This document shows, in pieces, positions 1 through 6,664 of a stretch of 64,000 bases of DNA. The position numbers and the translations under genes were made by a program. Numbering within the stretch: position 1 is the first letter of the stretch; the number at the start of each line of letters is the position of its first letter. This DNA comes from Gracilinema caldarium DSM 7334 (GTDB lineage Bacteria > Spirochaetota > Spirochaetia > Treponematales > Breznakiellaceae), in the NCBI RefSeq assembly GCF_000219725.1, contig NC_015732.1, positions 1,488,001 through 1,552,000 of the forward strand, written 5' to 3'. The notes under the pieces were generated by a model. The model was not told where the DNA came from. It did not search any database and saw only the letters and a program-made list of their open reading frames with translations.

Positions 1-384
1 CGCTCCCTCCATGTGGTCAAGGAACTTCGCCGTATCAATGAAGCTGAAGAGGCCCTGAAAAAGAACGATCTAAATAATTTTGCAAAGGCTATTTATCATT
101 CCCATGAAAGCCTCCGAGACCGTTTGGAAGTGTCCTGTCCTGAAATAGACTGGCTTATCAAGCGGTCCGCTGAAATTCCCGGGGTTCTTTGTTCCCGTAT
201 GACAGGGCAGGGCTTCGGCGGTTGTACCTATTCACTTATCAAAGATGATGCGGTCGAAGAGTACACTCGCCGTATGGAAGATTATGAACGTATTTTCGGC
301 TTTAAGCCTATCGTTCATGAAGTTACCGAATCGGGCCCTGCAATGGTCGTTCATGCTGAGCCATTAGTCTCCAGTACGGAATAG
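1..384 (+). CDS. galK: Galactokinase, C-terminal part (5' end outside window)
   Basis: The reading frame is open from the first base and ends with TAG at 382-384, so 127 residues of the C-terminal half are present. Galactokinase phosphorylates galactose to galactose-1-phosphate in the Leloir pathway (cytosol). The fragment carries the third GHMP-kinase motif, MTGQGFGGCTYSL, near residue 70, and the family-typical helix preceding it (RSLHVVKELRRINEAEEAL at the start). An internal GTG at 13 should not be taken as the start, because the family sequence continues upstream of it. The TPR gene at 388 follows after three bases, so the two are probably co-transcribed. The family assignment is firm; whether the gene is intact cannot be judged here. 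Confidence 0.9.
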   Translation, partial: RSLHVVKELRRINEAEEALKKNDLNNFAKAIYHSHESLRDRLEVSCPEIDWLIKRSAEIPGVLCSRMTGQGFGGCTYSLIKDDAVEEYTRRMEDYERIFGFKPIVHEVTESGPAMVVHAEPLVSSTE

Positions 385-387
385 GGT

Positions 388-1065
388 ATGGCAGGATCTT
401 TACAAACCGGTATTCGCCTGTATCGTTCAAAACGCTGGGATGCGGCATTAAAGGAACTGTTACAGGTCGATGCATCCTACTTTGATACAGAAGAGAATAG
501 AGAGCTAGCCTATTATCTTGGTCTCTGTTATACCAAGCTTGAACAATATGATAATGCTCTCCTGTATCTGGAGCAGGTGGTAACCGGAGGTTCAAATCCC
601 CTCAGGGCATATCAGTGCCGGATGACCTTAGCCTATATTTATTCTGTTACCGGCCGTTCAAAGCTAGCCGAGTTCGAACTTAAGCGGCTCATAGAGCATG
701 GTTTTGAATCGGTGCAGATTTATTCAACCATGGCCTATGCCGCCTACAGCCAGAAACGCTACGATGATGCCATTGAACTGTATCAGAAAGCCCTTGAGTT
801 GGACCGGGAAAGTCCCACAGCTTTGAACGGCCTGGGCTACATCCTTTCAGATACCGAAAAGGATGTCAGGAAAGGGCTTACCTTTTGCAAAAAAGCGATA
901 GAAAAAAAGCCCCAAAACCCTGCCTACATGGACTCCTTAGGTTGGGCATACTTTAAAAACGGGGAAATCCTCGAAGCCCGTACCTGGATTCGACGGGCTC
1001 TGGACTTGCTTCCCCGACATCCAGAAATTATAAGCCATATGCGGACCATTCTTGGAGCAGATTGA
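388..1065 (+). CDS. TPR-repeat protein, 225 aa
   Basis: The protein is almost entirely helical tetratricopeptide repeats. Typical pairs are visible near residues 40-70 (AYYLGLCYTKLEQYDNALLY), 110-140 (AYAAYSQKRYDDAIELYQKA) and 175-205 (LGWAYFKNGEILEARTWIRR). There is no signal peptide or membrane segment, so it is probably a cytoplasmic scaffold. It starts 3 bases after galK and its TGA overlaps the next ATG by one base (TGATG at 1063-1067), so it is translationally coupled to the secreted TPR/NHL protein that follows. The partner and exact role are unknown. Confidence 0.85.
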   Translation: MAGSLQTGIRLYRSKRWDAALKELLQVDASYFDTEENRELAYYLGLCYTKLEQYDNALLYLEQVVTGGSNPLRAYQCRMTLAYIYSVTGRSKLAEFELKRLIEHGFESVQIYSTMAYAAYSQKRYDDAIELYQKALELDRESPTALNGLGYILSDTEKDVRKGLTFCKKAIEKKPQNPAYMDSLGWAYFKNGEILEARTWIRRALDLLPRHPEIISHMRTILGAD

Positions 1066-3119
1066 TGAAAAAAATCCTTGTTCTGTTACTTATAGGACAT
1101 TTTATAAGCCCAGGGATGGCTTTGTTTGGCCAGAATAGTCAGGATGCATCAATTGGTGTGGACCGTAATGCGGTTTTTGCCAGGGAGGAATTCCGCAGGG
1201 GGATATTAGCTTATAATCGTTTTGGATTTAATGAGGCAATCCTTTCCTTTGAGAAAGCCCTCTCCTATAAACCTACGGAACCACTCATTCTGGAATGGCT
1301 CGGACGTTCTTATTATCGATCTGGATTGGAAGAAACGGCTCTCCGTCAATGGCAGGAAGCTATTAAGTTGTATCCTGCTGCATCTAGCCAATTCCTCCTT
1401 CTGACCAGTTACCTCGAAACCATTCGGAACCGGCGGAGCCTTTTTTTCATTACCGAAGACCAGGTCCGCTATGTCGAGTCAGGTCGGTACCCTGCCAAAC
1501 AAAATGGCCAGTTTTTATACCGCCAGCCTTCGTCGGTACTACCCCAGCCGGATGGCTCAATCTGGGTGGTGGCCTATGGTTCAAACGAGATTCTACGCAT
1601 CGATGTTAACGGTATTATTAAACAACGATTGCGGGGGCCTCTGAATGGGTTTGACCGTCCCTACGATATTGCCCAAGCTTCCGATGGCCGCCTCTTTGTA
1701 TCCGAATATCGCGGTGGCAGGGTTAGTGTCCTCGATGGGCGGGGAAACTGGAAGTCCTCTATTGGCAGTAAAGGGAGGGGACCTGGCCAGTTTATCGGTC
1801 CCCAGAATATCTGTATCGATGCAGAGGACTACCTCTATGTGGTAGATTTTGGTTCCCTGCGTATTTCTAAATTCAGCCCCGAGGGTACTTTTCTCTTTTC
1901 TTTTGGTACCAAGGGCCCTGATTTTCCGGGTTTTCGGGCTCCCACGGGGATAGCAGTCATAGACGCTATTGTCTATGTGGCAGACCAAGTGAACCGGGTC
2001 ATCTACAGCTTTGATAAAAACGGAAATTACCTGGGGATTGCAGTACAAGAAGGCTTGAATGCTCCTGAAGGGATGCGTCCCCTCCGGGATGGTAAGCTAC
2101 TTGTAGCCGATGGGAGCAGGATCCTCATGGTTTCCCCTGAGACAGGCAATGTTCAACCTATCGGCTCCCTGGGGAATGCAGGGGGACGCATCCTGACTGC
2201 CGATGTTGACAAGAACGGCTCCATTGCGGCGGCTAACTTCCAGGCGGAGGAGGTAACCATCCTGAACCGCACCGAAGATATGGCCTCGGGGCTTTTTGTT
2301 CAGATTGAACGGGTTATTGCAGACAAATTTCCCCTGGTTACCTTGGAAGTTCAGGTACAGGACCGGCATCGGCGGCCTATTGTTGGGCTCGATGCACGAA
2401 ATTTTCTCATTACCGAGGGGGGTAAACCGGTTTTTGAGCAAACCTTTGGCGGTGCGGCATACCTTTCATCAAGCGCTGCTATCTCCCTTATTTTAGAACG
2501 ATCTCCTGCGACGGTACCACTCCTTACAGAGCTTCGGACTGCTGTTAAGGACTCTGTATCTGCAACAGATCGCCTGGTATCCCTCGTTTCTGCCGGCGAC
2601 ATCCCTGTAAAAGAACGGATCGATTCATCGGTCGCCCTTGAACAGTCTGCCCGGGGAAACCCAGGCTCCTACAGTCCTCGCTGGCGTTTCGACCTTGCAG
2701 TCCGCCTCGCTGCAACAGACCTGCTCCCGGTAGAAAAAAAACGAGCCCTTATCTTTGTCGGTTCAGGCCAATTAGGGCAAAAAGCCTTTGACAGCTACGG
2801 CCTTTCGGAACTGGCTTCCTATATGGCTAACAATGGCATCTACTTTTACGTGGTGCTTATCGGCAATGGCACCGCAGACAAGGAATTGCAATATCTTTGT
2901 GACCAGACCGGAGGTCAAGTTCTCAGACTGTACCAAAACCAGGGCATCGGAGCTTCGATCCGGAAGATCCGACAGAGTCCATCCGGTTCTTATACGCTCC
3001 AGTATCAATCCCAACTGCCCACCGATTTTGGCCGGGCTTTCCTCCCGGTGGAAGCTGAAGTCTACCTCCTGGAACGGTCCGGTCGGGATGCGCTTGGCTA
3101 CTTTGCTCCCCTGCAATAA
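1065..3119 (+). CDS. Secreted TPR + NHL beta-propeller + VWA-like protein, 684 aa
   Basis: I chose ATG 1065, which overlaps the previous stop as TGATG; a TTG three bases earlier adds one residue. The N-terminus is a signal peptide (MKKILVLLLIGHFISPGMAL), so the protein is exported. A short TPR unit follows (about 40-100). Then come NHL-type propeller blades (about 150-400), with recurring segments such as PYDIAQASDGRLFVSEYRGG and PQNICIDAEDYLYVVDFG. The C-terminal third (about 410-684) begins with a beta-sandwich (LVTLEVQVQDRHRRPIVGLD) and resembles the VWA-related domains of secreted bacterial proteins, though I see no full MIDAS motif. It probably acts in periplasmic protein-protein interaction. 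This architecture recurs in treponemes; function is unknown. Confidence 0.8.
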   Translation: MKKILVLLLIGHFISPGMALFGQNSQDASIGVDRNAVFAREEFRRGILAYNRFGFNEAILSFEKALSYKPTEPLILEWLGRSYYRSGLEETALRQWQEAIKLYPAASSQFLLLTSYLETIRNRRSLFFITEDQVRYVESGRYPAKQNGQFLYRQPSSVLPQPDGSIWVVAYGSNEILRIDVNGIIKQRLRGPLNGFDRPYDIAQASDGRLFVSEYRGGRVSVLDGRGNWKSSIGSKGRGPGQFIGPQNICIDAEDYLYVVDFGSLRISKFSPEGTFLFSFGTKGPDFPGFRAPTGIAVIDAIVYVADQVNRVIYSFDKNGNYLGIAVQEGLNAPEGMRPLRDGKLLVADGSRILMVSPETGNVQPIGSLGNAGGRILTADVDKNGSIAAANFQAEEVTILNRTEDMASGLFVQIERVIADKFPLVTLEVQVQDRHRRPIVGLDARNFLITEGGKPVFEQTFGGAAYLSSSAAISLILERSPATVPLLTELRTAVKDSVSATDRLVSLVSAGDIPVKERIDSSVALEQSARGNPGSYSPRWRFDLAVRLAATDLLPVEKKRALIFVGSGQLGQKAFDSYGLSELASYMANNGIYFYVVLIGNGTADKELQYLCDQTGGQVLRLYQNQGIGASIRKIRQSPSGSYTLQYQSQLPTDFGRAFLPVEAEVYLLERSGRDALGYFAPLQ

Positions 3120-3125
3120 AATTGC

Positions 3126-3154
3126 TTGACGATATATAATAAAAATAATATATT
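3126..3154 (+). promoter_or_regulatory. Promoter of trxA
   Basis: A -35 box TTGACG (3126-3131) is followed after 17 bases by -10 TATATT (3149-3154) in an A+T-rich tract. The predicted transcript starts near 3161 and carries a good Shine-Dalgarno (AAGGAG, about 3173-3178) before ATG 3185. Pattern reading only. Confidence 0.6.
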
Positions 3155-3184
3155 AAAAGTATAACATACTTTAAGGAGCGAGCA

Positions 3185-3550
3185 ATGTCCGAAAAAATAA
3201 ATACGGAGCAATTCAAACAAAAGGTTTTTAACTACGAAACCAATACGGAATGGAAATATGAAGGGGATCTGCCTGCCATAGTCGATTTTTATGCCGACTG
3301 GTGCGGTCCCTGTAAAATGGTAAGTCCTGTGCTGGATCAGCTTTCTAAGGAATACGAGGGAAAGATCCGGGTCTATAAGGTTAATACCGATGAAGAACAG
3401 GAACTCTCTGCAGTCTTTGGTATTCAGAGTATTCCTACGATTCTCTTTATTCCCAAAGAAGGCCAGCCTCAGGCGGCTATGGGAGCACTACCCAAGGCTG
3501 CCCTGGAAAAGGCAATTAACGACGTCTTGGGCGTTAAAAAGACTGCCTAA
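3185..3550 (+). CDS. trxA: Thioredoxin, 121 aa
   Basis: Small cytosolic dithiol reductant that keeps protein cysteines reduced and supplies electrons to ribonucleotide reductase and peroxidases. The active site WCGPCK has its cysteines at residues 40 and 43, inside the standard VDFYADWCGPCKM strand-helix, and the cis-proline loop (IQSIPTILF) lies near residue 78. The protein is slightly longer than the usual ~105 residues because of about 20 residues at the N-terminus. A clear Shine-Dalgarno and its own promoter indicate monocistronic expression; the next gene is convergent. Confidence 0.93.
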   Translation: MSEKINTEQFKQKVFNYETNTEWKYEGDLPAIVDFYADWCGPCKMVSPVLDQLSKEYEGKIRVYKVNTDEEQELSAVFGIQSIPTILFIPKEGQPQAAMGALPKAALEKAINDVLGVKKTA

Positions 3551-3564
3551 GAGGCCCTATAATG

Positions 3565-3608
3565 GGGACCTCTACAAATCTACATTTACATGAGTTTTTA
3601 GAGGTCCC
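3565..3608. terminator. Possible bidirectional terminator between trxA and thiI
   Basis: A perfect 10-bp inverted repeat (GGGACCTCTA at 3565-3574, TAGAGGTCCC at 3599-3608) encloses a 24-base loop between two convergent genes. There is no clean U-tract on either side (only TTTT near 3613 and TTTTT inside the loop), so this is a weak intrinsic-terminator call. Confidence 0.35.
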
Positions 3609-3617
3609 TACCGTTTT

Positions 3618-4802
3618 CTACAGCTTACTACCTTCTACGTCATCGGCATTGCATTTTTCAATCCTATCCTGATGCAGTGCTTCTTCTATAATCTCATCAA
3701 GTTCAAGCCCTGAATACAATTCCTGAGCTTCTGCTATGTTTCCATGTAAAATCGGGTGCGCAGGACTAAAGAGCACACAGCAGTCCTCATAGGGCAAAAT
3801 AGATGTATCATAAGTCCCAATGTCCCGGGCTATTCGAATGGTTTCTTCCTTATCGAGTCCGATAAGGGGGCGAAACACAGGTAGTTTTGCGGTGCTCTCG
3901 GTACATTGAATGTTTTCCACGGTCTGGCTTGCTACCTGGCTCAGGCTTTCACCGGTAACAAGACAATGAATTTTATTGCGCCGCGCCAGCCTGCCCGCCG
4001 CATCCATCATGGCCATCCGCAATAACACTGTGGACCATTGTTCAGGAGCACGCTGTTTAATCCGTACCTGTACCTGGGTAAAGGGGATGGTATGCAGTTT
4101 GATCGACAGAGCGTAGCGGCTTACAATGCTCGCCAAACGGTGTACCTTTTTTTGGGCTTCTTCCGAGGTATAGGGGTAGGCATGAAAATAGATTGCCTCA
4201 AGCCGCATGCCCCGGTTGGCCATCAGGTAGCCCGCCACCGGCGAATCGATACCACCCGAAAGGAGGAGGAGACACCGGCCGGCACTGCCCACCGGGAGCC
4301 CCCGCCGTCCCCGATGCGAAAGCCCATAAACATAGGCCCGTTCACGAATCTCTACGGAAATGATCTGCTCAGGATGCTGTACATCAACCTGTAATTCCGG
4401 AACTGCCTCGCATATCCCCTCTCCCGCAGCCCGCATGATGCCATAGGAATCCAAAGGAAAGCCCTTGTCTGCTCTGCGGGCTTCTACCTTAAAGGTTTTT
4501 ACCCCCGCTTCTGCCAGGGCTTTTGCTTCGGCCACACAGGCGGCCACCACCGCATCTACGGTTTTTTCACAGACCCGAGCCTTCGCCCAGCCTGCAATAC
4601 CGATAAGCCGGTCCAGCACAGCCTCTACCTGGGATTCCTTATCCTTTTCACAGTGTACAAAAAATCGTCCCTGGGTACAGTTGATGACCGCCCGGCTTCC
4701 CTTGAGCATGGTGGTTAGGTTTCGCTTTAAAATTTGTTCAAATTCGGTGCGGTTTCCGCCCTTAAGGGTTAATTCGCCAAGTTTTAATAGAAAGGTTGTC
4801 AT
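3618..4802 (-). CDS. thiI: tRNA 4-thiouridine synthase ThiI, 394 aa
   Basis: ThiI adenylates U8 of tRNA and accepts persulfide sulfur to make 4-thiouridine; in many bacteria it also supplies sulfur for thiamine. The order is an N-terminal ferredoxin-like region (MTTFLLKLGELTLKGGNR), a THUMP domain (about 60-165) and a PP-loop ATP-binding domain with SGGIDSP at 182-188. A conserved cysteine pair lies in EDCCVLFSPAHP. The rhodanese domain of E. coli ThiI (482 aa) is absent, as in Firmicute-type ThiI. The start ATG overlaps the desulfurase stop (ATGA at 4799-4802), so the sulfur donor and acceptor are co-translated. Confidence 0.93.
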   Translation of the reverse strand: MTTFLLKLGELTLKGGNRTEFEQILKRNLTTMLKGSRAVINCTQGRFFVHCEKDKESQVEAVLDRLIGIAGWAKARVCEKTVDAVVAACVAEAKALAEAGVKTFKVEARRADKGFPLDSYGIMRAAGEGICEAVPELQVDVQHPEQIISVEIRERAYVYGLSHRGRRGLPVGSAGRCLLLLSGGIDSPVAGYLMANRGMRLEAIYFHAYPYTSEEAQKKVHRLASIVSRYALSIKLHTIPFTQVQVRIKQRAPEQWSTVLLRMAMMDAAGRLARRNKIHCLVTGESLSQVASQTVENIQCTESTAKLPVFRPLIGLDKEETIRIARDIGTYDTSILPYEDCCVLFSPAHPILHGNIAEAQELYSGLELDEIIEEALHQDRIEKCNADDVEGSKL

Positions 4803-5953
4803 AGGGTCTTCCTTATAGTGCTTACCGCATGGAGGAGTGTTTCGATATCCTGCTCTGTAGTGGCCCAGCCCTGAGAAAAGCGGACACTGCAGAATGAGGT
4901 ATCCGCGTCAATTCCCATGGCCTTGAGGACGGGCCGCTCAATTTTTCCGGAAGAACAGGCCGATCCGGTAGAAATGGCAATACCCGCATCGTCCAGAGCC
5001 CGGACCATCACTTCTCCGGGAATGCCCGGGAAGGCTGCCTGAAGAATATAGGGTGAAAACCGGGGGTCCTGTTCCTGGCGATCCTCTGGAATGAGCATAC
5101 AGTTTCCACTTTTTTTTAGCCCGCTGATAAGCTGAGCCATGCGCTGCTGGGCTGCTTCGTAGTGTTTTACAAGCTTATCTGGCGTTGCAAGCTGTTCAAG
5201 GCAGTAGGCCATTGCAAGAGCACCGGCTACATTTTCGGTCCCCGGCCTGAAGCCCCATTCCTGCTCACCGCCTCGGGTTAAGGGGATGAGGGGCCGTTTC
5301 AGATACAGTAAGCCGATACCCCGGGGCCCTCCCAGTTTATGAGCACTTATAGCCGCAGAATCTATACCGCTGCCAGCCAGAGAAAAGGGCACTTTCCCAA
5401 TGGTTTGAACCAGATCCGTATGAATGTGCAGGGCCGGCCCCGGCAGCTGCCGTACGGTCTGGACGATTGTTTCGATATCGGTTATGGCACCGGTCTCATT
5501 GTTTACCGCCATGATAGCCAGCATTCGGACCGGCAGGTTTCGTTCCCGGGCTTTCTCCATCGTTTTGAGAACCGCCTCTATACCTATCCGGCCGTCCCGT
5601 TCTGCCGGTATTGATGCAACCGGAATATAGAGCCGCTGAAGCTGTTCTGCATTTTCCCGGACTGAAGGGTGTTCTGTTGCGCCATACAGGAGTCCTGCAG
5701 TGCTATGGCGTACCAAAAGGGACTGGAGTGCCAAGGCATTGGACTCAGTGCCTCCCGAGGTAAAGATGAGCTGTTCCGGTTTCACCCCTAGAACCTGGGC
5801 GCAGCGGCGGCGGGCATCTTCCAGCGCCTGCCGGGCCTCTCGTCCTTCCCGGTGCCGGGAAGAGGGGTTGCCAAAGGGGGCTTGAGCGAGGATGTTATAG
5901 AGTTCAGGAAAGGGCGGAGTCGTGGCGGCCCAATCAAAATAGGTTCGTGTCAT
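4799..5953 (-). CDS. nifS: Cysteine desulfurase (NifS/IscS-like) partnered with ThiI, 384 aa
   Basis: PLP enzyme that removes sulfur from cysteine to give alanine and an enzyme persulfide, here most likely for ThiI, which overlaps it by four bases. The PLP lysine is K206 in ISAHKLGGPRGIG; the persulfide cysteine is C333 in STGSACSSGK, followed by the family loop. I chose ATG 5953 (MTRTYFDWAATTPP), where family homology begins. The frame stays open upstream to 6223, but that stretch is a GC-rich, Ala/Gly/Arg-rich repeat region and contains the predicted promoter. No Shine-Dalgarno precedes ATG 5953; the -10 box ends 7 bases before it, which suggests a leaderless mRNA. Confidence 0.9.
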   Translation of the reverse strand: MTRTYFDWAATTPPFPELYNILAQAPFGNPSSRHREGREARQALEDARRRCAQVLGVKPEQLIFTSGGTESNALALQSLLVRHSTAGLLYGATEHPSVRENAEQLQRLYIPVASIPAERDGRIGIEAVLKTMEKARERNLPVRMLAIMAVNNETGAITDIETIVQTVRQLPGPALHIHTDLVQTIGKVPFSLAGSGIDSAAISAHKLGGPRGIGLLYLKRPLIPLTRGGEQEWGFRPGTENVAGALAMAYCLEQLATPDKLVKHYEAAQQRMAQLISGLKKSGNCMLIPEDRQEQDPRFSPYILQAAFPGIPGEVMVRALDDAGIAISTGSACSSGKIERPVLKAMGIDADTSFCSVRFSQGWATTEQDIETLLHAVSTIRKTL

Positions 5954-5960
5954 CCGCTGT

Positions 5961-5989
5961 ATAGTATCCAAAGGAGTACCATCGAACAA
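5961..5989 (-). promoter_or_regulatory. Promoter of the desulfurase-thiI operon (leaderless type)
   Basis: On the minus strand TTGTTC (5989-5984) and TACTAT (5966-5961) are separated by 17 bases, and only 7 bases separate the -10 box from ATG 5953. The predicted transcription start is at, or one base before, the A of the start codon. This supports the short start and argues against an N-terminal extension. Confidence 0.55.
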
Positions 5990-6002
5990 GGCCCTGCCCG
6001 GT

Positions 6003-6104
6003 CGCCAGGCCCCACCAGCTGCTACCGCCGGCGCCCAGCCGCCGAATCCGGCCCCGGCGCCCAAGCTACAGCGCCAGGCCTCGCCAGCTGCTGCCGCTGG
6101 CGCC
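6003..6104. repeat. Two 33-bp GC-rich imperfect repeats between nifS and arsR
   Basis: The segments 6003-6035 and 6072-6104 match at 29 of 33 positions and lie in the same orientation 69 bases apart. Each holds an inverted repeat; in the second it is GCCAGC ... GCTGGC. The surrounding stretch, about 5990-6180, is far more GC-rich than its flanks and shows no credible gene. A shorter look-alike (GGCCAGCTATTGCCGG) occurs near 10414-10430. Confidence 0.6.
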
Positions 6105-6206
6105 GGCCCGCTTCCGCGGGAGGCGCTGGCACGCGGGCGCTCTCCAACCTGCCAGCCCGCCCGGTTATCTATCTGTCTTAATATTTTTCCTATATAGAAA
6201 AAACGC

Positions 6207-6235
6207 TTGACGAATCGCATCATTTATGTAATGAT
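6207..6235 (+). promoter_or_regulatory. Promoter and candidate operator of the ArsR gene
   Basis: The -35 box TTGACG (6207-6212) is followed after 16 bases by a weak -10 TAATGA (6229-6234). A perfect dyad, ATCATT-TATGT-AATGAT (6219-6235), overlaps the -10 box and is the natural candidate for autorepression by the ArsR protein encoded 10 bases downstream. No Shine-Dalgarno is present between it and ATG 6245. Confidence 0.5.
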
Positions 6236-6244
6236 TGTCCCACT

Positions 6245-6547
6245 ATGAGCGACGAAAAAGTATGTGCCGATGATATGATCGAAGAAATATCCCGGAAACT
6301 CAAGGTCTGCGGCCACCCGGTCCGGCTTAAGCTTCTCTGCCTTATTCACCACCAGGGAGAACCCTGTGTGACCAACCTCTGGACCTGCCTCGGGGAAAGC
6401 CAGCCCGTCATTAGCCAGCACCTGGCGGTGCTTAAAGAAAACCGTATTGTAGACTCTACCGTCCAGGGGAATAAACGGATTTACACCATCGTCGATCCTT
6501 TCATCCTCAACCTGGTTTCTAAAATCGTAGATACAAAAGAAGTCTAG
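6245..6547 (+). CDS. ArsR-family winged-helix regulator, 100 aa
   Basis: A small dimeric DNA-binding repressor. The winged helix-turn-helix spans about residues 17-85, with the recognition segment SQPVISQHLAVLKENRIV and the wing VQGNKRIYTIVD. Cysteines occur at residues 7, 19, 28, 38 and 47. The canonical arsenic-sensing ELCVCD of ArsR is not present (the equivalent region reads GEPCVTNLWTCLG), so the effector is uncertain: a thiol, redox or metal signal is possible. It is divergent from the desulfurase-thiI operon, making sulfur status one guess. ATG 6245 follows the -10 box by 10 bases without a Shine-Dalgarno. Confidence 0.85.
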   Translation: MSDEKVCADDMIEEISRKLKVCGHPVRLKLLCLIHHQGEPCVTNLWTCLGESQPVISQHLAVLKENRIVDSTVQGNKRIYTIVDPFILNLVSKIVDTKEV

Positions 6548-6609
6548 CAGTTCGTCGGACTTATCCGAAAGGCTCCTGGCCCCAATTGGCATACCCCTCT
6601 TGCAAAAAT

Positions 6610-6638
6610 TTGCAAAAAAAACTATGAATAAGTATTAT
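6610..6638 (+). promoter_or_regulatory. Promoter of thrA
   Basis: TTGCAA (6610-6615), a 17-base spacer and TATTAT (6633-6638) make a good sigma70-like promoter. The region repeats TTTGCA-type words (6601-6615 and 6640-6646), which could be binding sites. A Shine-Dalgarno GGAG (about 6655-6658) precedes ATG 6665. Confidence 0.55.
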
Positions 6639-6664
6639 TTTTGCATAAATATACGGAGTAGGGT

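Noticed and set aside
5954-6223. N-terminal extension of the cysteine desulfurase by 90 residues
   Set aside because: The frame is open, but the sequence is low-complexity Ala/Gly/Arg from a GC-rich repeat block, family homology begins at ATG 5953, and the promoter lies inside the extension.
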